A stretch of 64,000 nt of DNA from DAHUYF01 sp963789275 (GTDB lineage Bacteria > Pseudomonadota > Alphaproteobacteria > ATCC43930 > CGMCC-115725), in assembly GCA_963789275.1 (NCBI GenBank), contig CAWBKF010000027.1:17808-81807 (forward strand). The letters are read 5' to 3'. Under the pieces are notes generated by a model. The model was not told where the DNA came from, did no database searches, and saw only the letters and a program-made list of their open reading frames with translations. Each line of letters starts with the position of its first letter. Position 1 is the stretch's first letter. The position numbers were made by a program, and so were the translations under genes. Of this stretch, positions 27,015 to 35,514 are shown piece by piece.

Positions 27015-27461
27015 ATGTCAAACCGCAACAACCTTCCCCTCGCCGTCACCCGAGAAGTGCGCGACACCTGCCTCTGCCTTCATGCACAGCGGGCGGCACG
27101 GTCGATGGCGCGGCGCTATGACGAGGCGCTGCGGCCGATCGGGCTCACCAATGGGCAGTTCTCGCTGCTGATATCGCTCAACCGCGATGCGCCGGCGAGC
27201 ATGGGCAGCGTCTCGGCGCTGCTCGCCATGGATCGCACGACGCTCACCGCCAATCTCAAGCCGCTTACCCGCCGCGGCCTGGTGAAAGTGGCGGTTGATC
27301 CCGCCGACAAGCGCAGTCGAATCTTGACCCTGACCGCCTCCGGCCGCAGCCTGCTTATCGCGGCGCTGCCGCTGTGGCGGGGCGCGCAAGCCGAGACCGC
27401 GCGCCTGATCGGCGGATCCACCCTCGACCGGTTGCGCACCGATCTGCGCGCGCTGTCATGA
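27015..27461 (+). CDS. MarR-family transcriptional regulator
   Basis: The 148-residue protein has the MarR winged helix: LTNGQFSLLISLNRD, MGSVSALLAMDRTTLTANLK (recognition helix), then the wing LVKVAVDPADKRSRILTLTA. The N-terminal CLCLHAQRAARSMAR contains two cysteines that could sense oxidants. It probably represses itself and the divergent DUF899 gene through the palindrome at 26985-27010. The VOC gene downstream (47 bp) may be in the same transcript. The inducer is unknown. Confidence 0.9.
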   Translation: MSNRNNLPLAVTREVRDTCLCLHAQRAARSMARRYDEALRPIGLTNGQFSLLISLNRDAPASMGSVSALLAMDRTTLTANLKPLTRRGLVKVAVDPADKRSRILTLTASGRSLLIAALPLWRGAQAETARLIGGSTLDRLRTDLRALS

Positions 27462-27507
27462 CGGAACCATCAACGCGATATGTCGCCCCTAGGAGGAGAA
27501 GAGCCCC

Positions 27508-27912
27508 ATGCAAGTGCAGCCCTATCTGATGTTCGACGGCCGTTGCGACGAGGCGCTCGGATTCTACCGCAAGGCGCTCGGCGCCGAGATGGAGATGCTG
27601 ATGCGCTTCAAGGACGCGCCCGAGCGCAGCATGATCACCCCCGGCACCGAGGAGAAGGTGATGCATTCGAGCTTCCGCATCGGCGACACGACGATCATGG
27701 CGTCGGACGGAAAGTGCCTGGGCAAGCCGAGTTTCCAGGGCTTCGCGCTGTCGCTCATCGCGGCTGACGACGCCGCGGCGGAGCGGATGTTCGCCGCGCT
27801 CGCCGATGGCGGGCAGGTGCAGATGCCCTTGGCCAAGACATTCTTCGCCTCGAAATTCGGCATGGTCGCCGATCGCTTCGGCGTGTCCTGGATGGTGCTC
27901 GCCAGGCGCTGA
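27508..27912 (+). CDS. VOC-superfamily protein, PhnB-like
   Basis: AGGAGGAG precedes the ATG at 27508. The 134-residue product begins VQPYLMFDGRCDEALGFYRK, then MHSSFRIGDTTIMASD and FGMVADRFGVSWMV, the typical PhnB/glyoxalase-like VOC pattern. Members form dimers with a beta-alpha-beta metal site; many lack known activity. The FGVSWMV ending is standard. It follows the MarR gene and may belong to its regulon. Confidence 0.88.
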   Translation: MQVQPYLMFDGRCDEALGFYRKALGAEMEMLMRFKDAPERSMITPGTEEKVMHSSFRIGDTTIMASDGKCLGKPSFQGFALSLIAADDAAAERMFAALADGGQVQMPLAKTFFASKFGMVADRFGVSWMVLARR

Positions 27913-27933
27913 GACCAGCTCCCCGATGCGAGC

Positions 27934-29058
27934 TCAATCGAGCGTCTCGCGATAGGACCAGGTCGCGATCAAGGCTATGGCGAGGGTAAAGACGGCGATC
28001 GGCCACATCTCAGGCGCGATCTCGGCAAAGCCATTGCCCTTGAGCAGAATGCCGCGCACGATGCGCAAGATGTGCGTTACCGGGAAGACCTCGCCCGCCC
28101 ATTGCGCCCAGACCGGCATGCCCTTGAACGGGAACATGAAGCCGGAGAGCAGGAAAGACGGCAGCAGCGTGAACTGCGCCATCTGGATGGCCTGCATCTG
28201 ATTGGTGGCGATGGTCGAGAAGGTGAGACCGAGCGCGAGATTGCTGGCGATGAACAGCCCCAGCGCCAGGATCAGCAGCAAGGGCGAGCCGCGGATCGGG
28301 AGACCGAACACCGCCCCTGCGACCGCCATGATCAGCGCCACCTGGACATAGCCGATGAAGACGTAAGGCACGATCTTGGCCAGCATGACCTCGATCGGCC
28401 TCACCGGCATCGCCAGCAGGTTCTCCATCGTCCCGCGCTCGCGTTCGCGGGTGATCGACAGCGTCGTGATGAAGAGCGTCGAGATCGTGAGCACGATGCC
28501 GATGAGCCCGGGCACGATGTTGAGCACGGTGAGCTGCTCCGGGTTGTAACGGGCATGCAGCTCGAACGAGAAGGGCGGCGTCGCCATTGTCGTTTGCAGT
28601 TCCGGCGGCAGGTCGCGGTTGAGCGCGGCGGTGATCGCTGCGAGCGCCGCGGTGGCATTGCCGATGGTCGCAGGATCGGTCGCATCGGCATCCATGAGGA
28701 TCGCGGGCTTTTCGCCCCGGTCGACCGAGCGATCGAAATCGGGCGGGATGTTGATGACGAAGAGCACGTCGCCTTCGGCCAGAGCCCACTCCGCCGCCGC
28801 TTCGGAGGCGAGCGGCTTGATGTCGTAATAGCCGGAGTGCTCCAGCGCCGCGACGAGCGTGCGTTCGTATTTGGAATGATTGACCGAGAGCAGGCCGGTC
28901 GGCAGGTGCTTGGGGTCCGAGTTGATCGCGTAACCGAAGAGAAACAGCTGCAGCACGGGAAGTGCCACGATCATTTGCAGCGTGAAGGGATCGCGCCAGA
29001 CCTGGATCCATTCCTTGCGCAGGACCGCAAGAAAGCGCTTCAGGGAAAAGCCGTTCAC
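27934..29058 (-). CDS. ABC-2 type exporter permease (YbhS/YbhR-like)
   Basis: The 374-residue membrane protein has one N-terminal helix (ALPVLQLFLFGYAI), a large periplasmic loop and five C-terminal helices. The family motif RERERGTMENLLAMPVRP lies at the start of the membrane block. It overlaps the upstream ATPase gene by four bases (ATGA), so the two are translationally coupled. With the ATPase and the HlyD-type protein it forms an exporter like YbhGFSR, which pumps cationic drugs. Only one permease is present here. Confidence 0.9.
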   Translation of the reverse strand: MNGFSLKRFLAVLRKEWIQVWRDPFTLQMIVALPVLQLFLFGYAINSDPKHLPTGLLSVNHSKYERTLVAALEHSGYYDIKPLASEAAAEWALAEGDVLFVINIPPDFDRSVDRGEKPAILMDADATDPATIGNATAALAAITAALNRDLPPELQTTMATPPFSFELHARYNPEQLTVLNIVPGLIGIVLTISTLFITTLSITRERERGTMENLLAMPVRPIEVMLAKIVPYVFIGYVQVALIMAVAGAVFGLPIRGSPLLLILALGLFIASNLALGLTFSTIATNQMQAIQMAQFTLLPSFLLSGFMFPFKGMPVWAQWAGEVFPVTHILRIVRGILLKGNGFAEIAPEMWPIAVFTLAIALIATWSYRETLD

Positions 29059-29975
29059 GAGGTCTCAGCCGTCTGATCGAGCAGATGGATGAACACGTCC
29101 TCGAGCCGCGGCTCGACCTCGCGCCAGTGTAGCGCGCGGTCGGGATCGAAGGCTGCGATGGCGCGCTCCAGCGCGGCACGGTCCATGCCGGCGACCCGCA
29201 GCGCGCGCCCGAACACGGCGGCGGCTTCGATCCCGGTCACCCCGCGCAGCTGCCGCGCGGCCTCGTCGACCCCGCTGCCGGTCGCCTCGTAGGTGACGAG
29301 ACCGGAGCGGCGGACAACATCATCGGCGGCGCCCTGCACGACGATGCGCCCATTCGAGAGATAGACGATGCGCTTGCAGCGCTCCGCCTCGTCCATGTAA
29401 TGGGTCGAGACCAGGATGGTCATGCCGGCGCCGGCCATGTCGTGGATCAGGTCCCAGAATTCGCGTCGCGCCTTGGCGTCGACCCCGGCCGTGGGCTCGT
29501 CGAGCATAAGGAGCTTCGGCTGATGCAGGACGCAGGCGGCAAGCGCCAATCTTTGCTTCCAGCCGCCGGAGAGGTGGCCCGCAAGCTGATCGGCACGGTC
29601 GGCGAGCGCCATGCGCGCCATGATCTCCTGGACCGCTTTTCTGCGGCTCGGCATCTCGTAGACGCTGGCGACGAAATCGAGGTTCTCGCGCACCGTCAGA
29701 TCGTCGTAGAAGCTGAAGCGCTGGGTCATGTAGCCGATCTGGCGGCGAATGAGCGACGCCTCGCGGACGATGTCGAAGCCGAGGCAGGTGCCGCCGCCGC
29801 CATCCGGCGTGAGCAGGCCGCACAGCATGCGGATGGTCGTCGTCTTGCCGCTGCCATTGGCGCCGAGAAAGCCGCAGATCTCGCCCGCCGGGACCTCCAG
29901 GGTCAGGCCCTCGACAACCTTGCGCGCGCCGAAGCTCTTGTGCAGATCGTGCACGTCGATGACGAGGCCGGTCAT
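29055..29975 (-). CDS. ABC exporter ATP-binding protein (YbhF-like)
   Basis: The start is ATG 29975, overlapping the stop of the HlyD gene (ATGA). The 306-residue protein has Walker A GANGSGKTT, Q-loop YMTQRFS, signature HLSGGWKQRLALA, Walker B LLMLDEPTAGVD and His switch STHYMDEAERC. It energises the ABC-2 permease encoded directly downstream. The full YbhF has two ATPase domains; this has one, matching the single-domain drug exporters (CcmA/DrrA type). Confidence 0.92.
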   Translation of the reverse strand: MTGLVIDVHDLHKSFGARKVVEGLTLEVPAGEICGFLGANGSGKTTTIRMLCGLLTPDGGGGTCLGFDIVREASLIRRQIGYMTQRFSFYDDLTVRENLDFVASVYEMPSRRKAVQEIMARMALADRADQLAGHLSGGWKQRLALAACVLHQPKLLMLDEPTAGVDAKARREFWDLIHDMAGAGMTILVSTHYMDEAERCKRIVYLSNGRIVVQGAADDVVRRSGLVTYEATGSGVDEAARQLRGVTGIEAAAVFGRALRVAGMDRAALERAIAAFDPDRALHWREVEPRLEDVFIHLLDQTAETS

Positions 29976-31000
29976 CGCGCGGACCCCGGGAGGAGGGGCC
30001 GGACCTCGATGGGCTGGCCGGGATTGAGCAATGCGGCCTGGTCGGGCGGCGGCCGCGCCTCGATGAGATAGACCAGCTTCGCCCGGCTGGACTCGCTGTA
30101 GATGACCGGCGGCGAGTATTCGGCCTGCGGCGAGACGAACGAGACCGTTGCGATGAGATGGGGCGGGCAATTGTCGCAGAGCAGCGCCACGGGCTCTCCC
30201 CGGTGGATCCCGGAGAGCGCCGCTTCCGGCACGAAGAAGCGGACGAAAATGTTCTGCGGCGGCAGCAGCGACACGACGGGAGCGCCCGCCGCCATCGTCT
30301 CGCCGGGACGCGCGAGCACGTCGGCGACGCGTCCCGCCACCGGTGCGGTCACGCGCCGCTGCGCGAGCCGCCACTCGGTCATGGCGACCGCCGCCTCCGC
30401 GGCGTCGACCGCCTCGTTCTGCGCCATGATCTCGCGGTCGCGGCCGAGGGGCGCCCGCGCCTGCGCCAGCGCGGCTTCCAGCGCCTGCACCTTCGCCGTC
30501 GCCGACAGATAGTCCGCCCGGCGCTGGTCGATGGTCTGAGCCGAGATGGTGCCGGCGCGGAACAGGGATTCGCCGCGCTGCAGATCGGCACGGGTCCGGG
30601 CCAGTATAGCCTGCGCATCCGCGAGGGTTGCCTGCGCCTGGGCGATCTCGGTCTGCTTACCCGCGGCCTGCAGATTGGCGAGCTGCTCCCTGGCCTGCAT
30701 CACCTGGCGCATCGCCTGATCGCGCGCCGCGTGATCGGAGGTCTCGTCCTGCGCAAAGAGCGGCGCGCCCAGCGCGACCTGGTCGCCGCGCGCCACCGAG
30801 ACTTCGGTCAAGAGCCCTTGCTGGGTGGGACCCACCTTGACGTAATCGGCCTCGGCATAACCCTGCCAGGCGACGGCGGCGGGTGAGCGGTGCGTGAGCC
30901 ACCACGACAGGCCGGCGGCCAACAGCAGGAAGGCGACAAGCGCGAAAACGACCCGTCGAGACACGTCGGCCACCCAGAATGCTATGCCGCGCTCGGTCAA
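29972..31000 (-). CDS. HlyD-family membrane fusion protein
   Basis: The 342-residue protein has one N-terminal membrane helix (VVFALVAFLLLAAGLSWWL). Two half-lipoyl segments flank a long alpha-hairpin (residues about 85-205, Ala/Gln-rich), followed by the beta-barrel NIFVRFFVPEAALSGIHRGE. It would bridge the inner-membrane exporter to an outer-membrane channel. It is the first gene of a three-gene coupled operon with the ATPase and permease. A divergent MarR/GbsR-like gene probably controls it. Confidence 0.92.
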   Translation of the reverse strand: MTERGIAFWVADVSRRVVFALVAFLLLAAGLSWWLTHRSPAAVAWQGYAEADYVKVGPTQQGLLTEVSVARGDQVALGAPLFAQDETSDHAARDQAMRQVMQAREQLANLQAAGKQTEIAQAQATLADAQAILARTRADLQRGESLFRAGTISAQTIDQRRADYLSATAKVQALEAALAQARAPLGRDREIMAQNEAVDAAEAAVAMTEWRLAQRRVTAPVAGRVADVLARPGETMAAGAPVVSLLPPQNIFVRFFVPEAALSGIHRGEPVALLCDNCPPHLIATVSFVSPQAEYSPPVIYSESSRAKLVYLIEARPPPDQAALLNPGQPIEVRPLLPGSAR

Positions 31001-31018
31001 AAGCTTGACTTGCTAGCT

Positions 31019-31055
31019 ATTTCAGCATTTACTGAAATCAATAGCAATCAGTAAA
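31019..31055. promoter_or_regulatory. Overlapping palindromes between exporter operon and its regulator
   Basis: ATTTCAGCATTTACTGAAAT (31019-31038) is an inverted repeat with TTTCAG/CTGAAA arms, and TTTACTG at 31028 is mirrored by CAGTAAA at 31049-31055. The repeated half-site fits binding by the adjacent MarR/GbsR-like regulator, and the region holds both divergent promoters (TTGACT near 31005). Confidence 0.55.
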
Positions 31056-31059
31056 CTTT

Positions 31060-31591
31060 GTGACCCGAACGCGACAGACCCGTCCCGCCACCGAGCGCGC
31101 CCAGCTCCTCAGCTGGGTCGAACGCGTCGCGACGTTCTTTGCACAGGATTACGGACTGCCGCCGATCACCGGACGGATCCTCGGCTGGCTGATGATCTGC
31201 GAGGCGCCGGAGCAATCCGCCGGCGAGATCGCCGAGGCGATCGGCGCCAGCCGCGCGTCGTTGACGACGGCCATGCGGCTTCCTGACGGCGTCGGGCTTC
31301 GTGCGGCGCCTGACCCGGCCCGGGGGGCGCACGACCTATTACTGCGTCGATGACGACATGTGGGAGACGGTGATCCGCCGCCGCATCGCCAGCATGATGT
31401 CGTTCAGCAAGATCACCCTCGAGGGCATGAGCCTGATCGGGCCCGAGACCCCGCGGGCGACGCGGCTGCGGGCGGCGCACGACTTCTCCGAGTGGATGGC
31501 AACGCGTCTTGCCCACGACTTCTCCAAGTGGGTGGCAACGCGTCTTGCCGATGCTTCAAGGCGGCGGCCAGGGCCGGGGCGCGGCCGGTAG
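31060..31591 (+). pseudogene. MarR/GbsR-like regulator, frameshifted
   Basis: From a GTG at 31060 the first part is ERVATFFAQDYGLPPITGRI, then the winged-helix start SAGEIAEAIGASRASLTTAM. At 31279 an extra C breaks the frame; the wing and dimer region (SGFVRRLTRPGGRTTYYCVD) continue in another frame to 31591. The pattern is that of GbsR-like repressors that control divergent multidrug exporters. Near the C-terminus a 12-residue unit is duplicated in tandem (31478-31549). The indel could be a base-calling error. Confidence 0.75.
31478..31549 (+). repeat. Tandem duplication of a 36-bp unit within the regulator gene
   Basis: Units 31478-31513 and 31514-31549 differ at two bases and keep the frame, giving HDFSEWMATRLA followed by HDFSKWVATRLA. 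The first copy matches the normal end of GbsR-like proteins, so the second extends the terminal helix by about three turns. Confidence 0.85.
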
Positions 31592-31671
31592 TTCCTGCCG
31601 CGGCGAATGAACAATCTCGGCACCGGCGGCGTTTTCGATCGGATGCTCCTGCTCGCCGCAGTGCCTTGCCG

Positions 31672-32931
31672 ATGACCGCCGGCCCGCCGTCACTGACCGG
31701 CCGCGCGCACTTCCGGCCGGCGTTCCTTGATGCGCTCAACTTCCTTCTGGCCGATGTGCGGGGCGGGCTTGGGCCCTACCTCAACGTGTTCCTGGTCACG
31801 CAGCAGGGATGGAGCCAATCGTCGGTCGGGCTGATGACGACCGTCGCGGGCCTGGTCGGGCTCGCGGCGCAGACGCCGGCGGGAGCTGCGATCGATGCGA
31901 CCAGGGCAAAGCGCGGGGTTGTCGTGCTCGCGCTCGCCGTGCTGGCGCTTGGCGCCGGGGTTATCTTCGCCGCGCCGCGCTTCTGGCCCGTGCTGGCAGC
32001 GAACACGGTCCTGGCTGTCGCCGGCGATGTCTTCGGCCCGGCCGTCGCGGCGCTGACCCTCGGCCTCTTCGCGCGCGCGCAGCTCGCCGATCGGATGGGG
32101 CGCAACTCGGCTTTCGATCACGCCGGCAATGTCGCCTTCGCCGTCATCGCCGGCGGGATCGGCTGGCTCTTCGGCCAGCGCGCCGTCTTTCTCCTCGTGC
32201 CGTTCTTTGCCGTCTTCGCCGGCGGCTCGGTGTTGGCGATTCCATCCACCGCGATCGATCAACGCCGGGCGCGCGGTGCCGAGCCGGACGCCGCGACCTC
32301 GAGCGTGTCGGGCTGGCGGACGATTGTCACCTGCCGGCCGCTGGTGATCTTCGCCGCCTGCATCATGCTGTTCCACTTCGCCAATGCGCCGCTGCCGCCG
32401 CTGGTCGGGCAGAAGCTCGCCATCGCCAACAAGGCGCTGGCGACGGCGATGATGTCGTCCTGCATCATCGCGGCGCAACTGGTGATGCTGCCGATCGCGC
32501 TGCTGGCCGGGAAAAAGGCCGATCAGTGGGGACGCAAGCCGATCCTGCTCGCGGGATTTGCCATCCTGCCGCTGCGCGCCTTCCTCTACACCTTGTCGAA
32601 CGACAGCGCCTGGCTGATCGGCGTGCAGCTGCTCGATGGCGTCGGCGCCGGCATCTATGGCGTGCTCGCGCCGCTCGTCGTGGCCGATCTGATGCGCGGC
32701 ACCGGCCGCTACAATCTGGCGCTGGGCGCGGTCACGACGATGCAAGGTGTGGGCGCGGCGCTGAGCGGGCTCGCGGCCGGCATCATCGTCGATCATTTCG
32801 GTTATGATGCGGCGTTTCTCGCCTTAGGTGCCGCGGCGGCCGTGGCGCTGCTCGTGCTGCTGCTTGCCATGCCGGAAACCGCCCCGGAAAGCGGGCGGCG
32901 CGCAGCACCGGTCCTTGTCAATCCAGGTTAG
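31672..32931 (+). CDS. MFS transporter
   Basis: The start at ATG 31672 gives 419 residues and twelve predicted membrane helices. Segments include the loop after helix 2 (PAGAAIDATRAKRG) and the mid-loop AGKKADQWGRKPILL, both of the D..GRK-type MFS motif. N-terminal LNFLLADVRGGLGPYLNVFL is typical of a subgroup of uncharacterised major facilitators in Proteobacteria. It is downstream of the broken regulator in the same direction. The substrate is unknown. Confidence 0.88.
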   Translation: MTAGPPSLTGRAHFRPAFLDALNFLLADVRGGLGPYLNVFLVTQQGWSQSSVGLMTTVAGLVGLAAQTPAGAAIDATRAKRGVVVLALAVLALGAGVIFAAPRFWPVLAANTVLAVAGDVFGPAVAALTLGLFARAQLADRMGRNSAFDHAGNVAFAVIAGGIGWLFGQRAVFLLVPFFAVFAGGSVLAIPSTAIDQRRARGAEPDAATSSVSGWRTIVTCRPLVIFAACIMLFHFANAPLPPLVGQKLAIANKALATAMMSSCIIAAQLVMLPIALLAGKKADQWGRKPILLAGFAILPLRAFLYTLSNDSAWLIGVQLLDGVGAGIYGVLAPLVVADLMRGTGRYNLALGAVTTMQGVGAALSGLAAGIIVDHFGYDAAFLALGAAAAVALLVLLLAMPETAPESGRRAAPVLVNPG

Positions 32932-33082
32932 GTCGGCAGCGCACGATCAGCGTGCCGATCTGCACCTGCACCGCGTCGCCCTTCTGATTGAGCATGGTCG
33001 TCCGCAGCTTGATGAGGCCTTGCTCGGGGCACGAGGCCGAAGGCCTGACCTCTAGCACCTCGCTCTCGAGATGGAGACTCGC
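32918..33082 (-). pseudogene. C-terminal remnant of a MaoC-like acyl dehydratase
   Basis: The minus strand reads LHLESEVLEVRPSASCPEQG, then LIKLRTTMLNQKGDAVQVQI and stops at 32918. This is the C-terminal hot-dog strand pattern of MaoC-type dehydratases (ESEVLE.RPS...GL...RTT..NQ.GE.V). No active-site part (N-terminal D..H) is present. It follows the MATE stop codon in the same reading frame. It is a decayed leftover, not a functional gene. Confidence 0.65.
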
Positions 33083-34543
33083 TCATCGCGTCGCCTCCGG
33101 CGCGAGGGGAACACGCCCCGACGCGCTGAACCAGGCTCCCAATGCCACCGCCGCGGCGTTGATCACGCCGAACGCGGCGAGCGCCACGGCCAGCGCGATG
33201 AAGACATGCGAGAGGTCGCCGTCCCAGCGCAGCACCAGCCAGCCGCCGCCGGCGGCGATCACCAGCCGCGCGGCATTGGCGAGCAGCGGCCAGAGCAGCC
33301 GCCCGGCGCCTTGCGAGGCGAAATAGAGCGCCATGCCGAGGCCGAACAGGCCATAGACCGGGCCGACGGTATGGAGATAGCGCGCTCCCGCATCGAGCAT
33401 CGCGGGATCGCTGTCGAACAGCCTGAGCCAGGCGCCCGGCGCCGCGGCGGCGGCGAGGCCGATGGTCTCGCTGAGCCCGGCGGCGATGGCGGCGCCGATC
33501 CAGGCGGCGCGGAGCGCGCGCTCGCGCTGTCCGGCGCCGATATTGGTGCCGACCATGGCAACGAGTGGGCCGCCAAGGCCGAAGACCAGCGGCACCAGCA
33601 GGTATTCGAGGCGCGAGCCGGTGCCGTAGCCGGCGATCGCGCCGGCGCCGAAGCGGCCGACGAGGCCGGTTGCAATGGCGATCGTGAGGTTGGTCTGGAC
33701 GGTGATCAGCGCGGCAACGGCGCCGACGCGCAGAATGTCGGCGAAGAGCGGCCAGCGCAAGCGCAGGCCGCGAAAGGCGAGGCGGACGACGCTCCGCCGC
33801 GAGCGCAGGTAGGCGGCGAGTACGAGGCTGCCGACGGCGTAATAAGCCAGCACCGCCACCGCGCCACCGGCGACGCCGAGATGCGGGAAGGGCCCCCAGC
33901 CGAAGATCAGGCACGGCGATAGCGGGATCAGCACCGCGACGCCGGCGCAGGTGACGATCGCCGGAAACGCCATGTTGCCGGTGCCGCGGATCACATTGGC
34001 CAGCGAATTGAAGAGCCAGACCAGGATGGCGCCGGCGAAGATCACGTTGGAATAGGTCAGCGCCGCCGCCAGCGACGCGCCGCTGCCGCCCATCGCGGCG
34101 TAGAGAAAGCGTCCGCCGGCCAGCAGCGCCAGCATGAAGACGAGCCCGAAGGCCAGCGCGATGGCGAGCGCATGCAGCACCAGCGCATCGGCATCGGCGC
34201 GGCGCCCGGCGCCGAGTGTGCGCGCGATCGCCGAGGAGATGCCGCCGCCCATGGCGCCCGCCGACATCATCTGCATCAGCATCACCAGGGGAAACACCAG
34301 CGCCACGCCGGCGAGCGGCGCGGTGCCGAGCTTGCCGATGAAATAGGTCTCGATCAGTCCGACCGATGCCTGCGCCAGCATCACCAGCACGTTGGGCGCG
34401 GCGAGCCGCAGCAAGGTGCCGGCGATCGGCGCCTCGAGCAGCCGGCGCGTCCTGGGATCGTAGCCCGACGGCGGGTGGCTCATCGCGCGGTCAGATCCGC
34501 CCGCGGCTTGCGGCATGGCGTCGATGAGCGTCGTCTCGGCCAT
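33083..34543 (-). CDS. MATE-family multidrug/sodium efflux transporter
   Basis: The 486-residue protein has twelve membrane helices in two MatE repeats: LLRLAAPNVLVMLAQASVGL..TYFIGKLGT near residue 45, and RVGAVAALITVQTNLTIAIA near 270. It should export cationic compounds or metabolites by Na+ or H+ antiport. It starts eight bases after the ketopantoate reductase-like gene ends, so the two are one transcript. Its stop is followed in frame by a MaoC remnant. Confidence 0.9.
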   Translation of the reverse strand: MAETTLIDAMPQAAGGSDRAMSHPPSGYDPRTRRLLEAPIAGTLLRLAAPNVLVMLAQASVGLIETYFIGKLGTAPLAGVALVFPLVMLMQMMSAGAMGGGISSAIARTLGAGRRADADALVLHALAIALAFGLVFMLALLAGGRFLYAAMGGSGASLAAALTYSNVIFAGAILVWLFNSLANVIRGTGNMAFPAIVTCAGVAVLIPLSPCLIFGWGPFPHLGVAGGAVAVLAYYAVGSLVLAAYLRSRRSVVRLAFRGLRLRWPLFADILRVGAVAALITVQTNLTIAIATGLVGRFGAGAIAGYGTGSRLEYLLVPLVFGLGGPLVAMVGTNIGAGQRERALRAAWIGAAIAAGLSETIGLAAAAAPGAWLRLFDSDPAMLDAGARYLHTVGPVYGLFGLGMALYFASQGAGRLLWPLLANAARLVIAAGGGWLVLRWDGDLSHVFIALAVALAAFGVINAAAVALGAWFSASGRVPLAPEATR

Positions 34544-34551
34544 CGCGGCGC

Positions 34552-35490
34552 CTAGGCCGCGGCAGCGCGCTCGCGCGCGCGGCGGGCTTCATAGGCTTTG
34601 ACATGGGTGTAGGCGAGGCGCAGCGGCGAGCGCTCTGCTGCCGGCGTGCCGGCGCGGCGGAGGAGATCGTCGAGAATGTGCTCGGCTTCGACCGGCGCGC
34701 CGCGCTCGATGTCGCGCAGCATCGAAGCGGTGAGCGGCGAGCCCGGCGTGGTGAAGGTCTGCCGCATCCGCTCGAGAAAGCCGGCGCGCGGCGGGAAGCC
34801 CTGTGCGGCGGCGATGCCGGCGCATTCCTCGAACAGCGCCAGCGCGAGATCGGCGGCGCCGGCCGCGACGATGTCGCCGATCGCCGCACGCATCAGGCAG
34901 GTGATGCCGGCGCCGGTGGCGATGAACACCCATTTCTCCCACATCTCCTGCAGGATCGTCTCGCTGAGCCGCGTCTCGAAGCGAGCACCCGACAACGTCT
35001 CGACGATCGCCTCGGCGCGCGCGGAGCGGTGGCCGTCCGGCTCGCCGAAAGTGACGGTGTGGGTGTCATTGAGATGCAGGATTCGCCCCTCGGGATCGAG
35101 CGCCGTCGAGATCAAGCATTGGCCGCCAAGTACCGCACCGTCCCCGAAGTGTGCCGCGAGCACGTCGAGATGGCGCATGCCGTTGAGCAGCGGCAGGATC
35201 GCCGTTTGCGGTCCATCCGCCGGCGCGACCGATGCTATGGCGCCGTCGAGGTCGTAGGCCTTGCTGCTCAGCACCACCAGATCGACAGTGCGGCTGAGTG
35301 CGTCCTCGGTAACGGTCGGCGGCGCCGCGATATGGACATCGCCGAAGCGGCTGCGGATCGACAAGCCGGTCGCGGCGAGCGCTTCGGCGCGTCGCGGCCG
35401 CACCAGGAAGGTCACGTCGCGTCCGGCTTCCAGCAGCCGGCCGCCGAAATAGCCGCCGATCGCGCCGGCGCCCACCACCAGAATGCGCAT
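34552..35490 (-). CDS. Ketopantoate reductase-like protein (PanE/ApbA family)
   Basis: The 312-residue protein starts MRILVVGAGAIGGYFGGRLL, the NADP-binding glycine motif. It contains the conserved Lys (LSSKAYDL), Asn (LLNGMRH) and C-terminal KWVFIATGAGITCLMRA region of the family. Ketopantoate reductase makes pantoate for coenzyme A. Many alphaproteobacterial paralogues act on other 2-keto acids, and the neighbourhood (thiolase, MATE) does not support pantothenate synthesis. GGGAGAGGG upstream fixes the start. Confidence 0.85.
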   Translation of the reverse strand: MRILVVGAGAIGGYFGGRLLEAGRDVTFLVRPRRAEALAATGLSIRSRFGDVHIAAPPTVTEDALSRTVDLVVLSSKAYDLDGAIASVAPADGPQTAILPLLNGMRHLDVLAAHFGDGAVLGGQCLISTALDPEGRILHLNDTHTVTFGEPDGHRSARAEAIVETLSGARFETRLSETILQEMWEKWVFIATGAGITCLMRAAIGDIVAAGAADLALALFEECAGIAAAQGFPPRAGFLERMRQTFTTPGSPLTASMLRDIERGAPVEAEHILDDLLRRAGTPAAERSPLRLAYTHVKAYEARRARERAAAA

Positions 35491-35514
35491 GTCCCTCTCC
35501 CTATGGTGCGGCGC

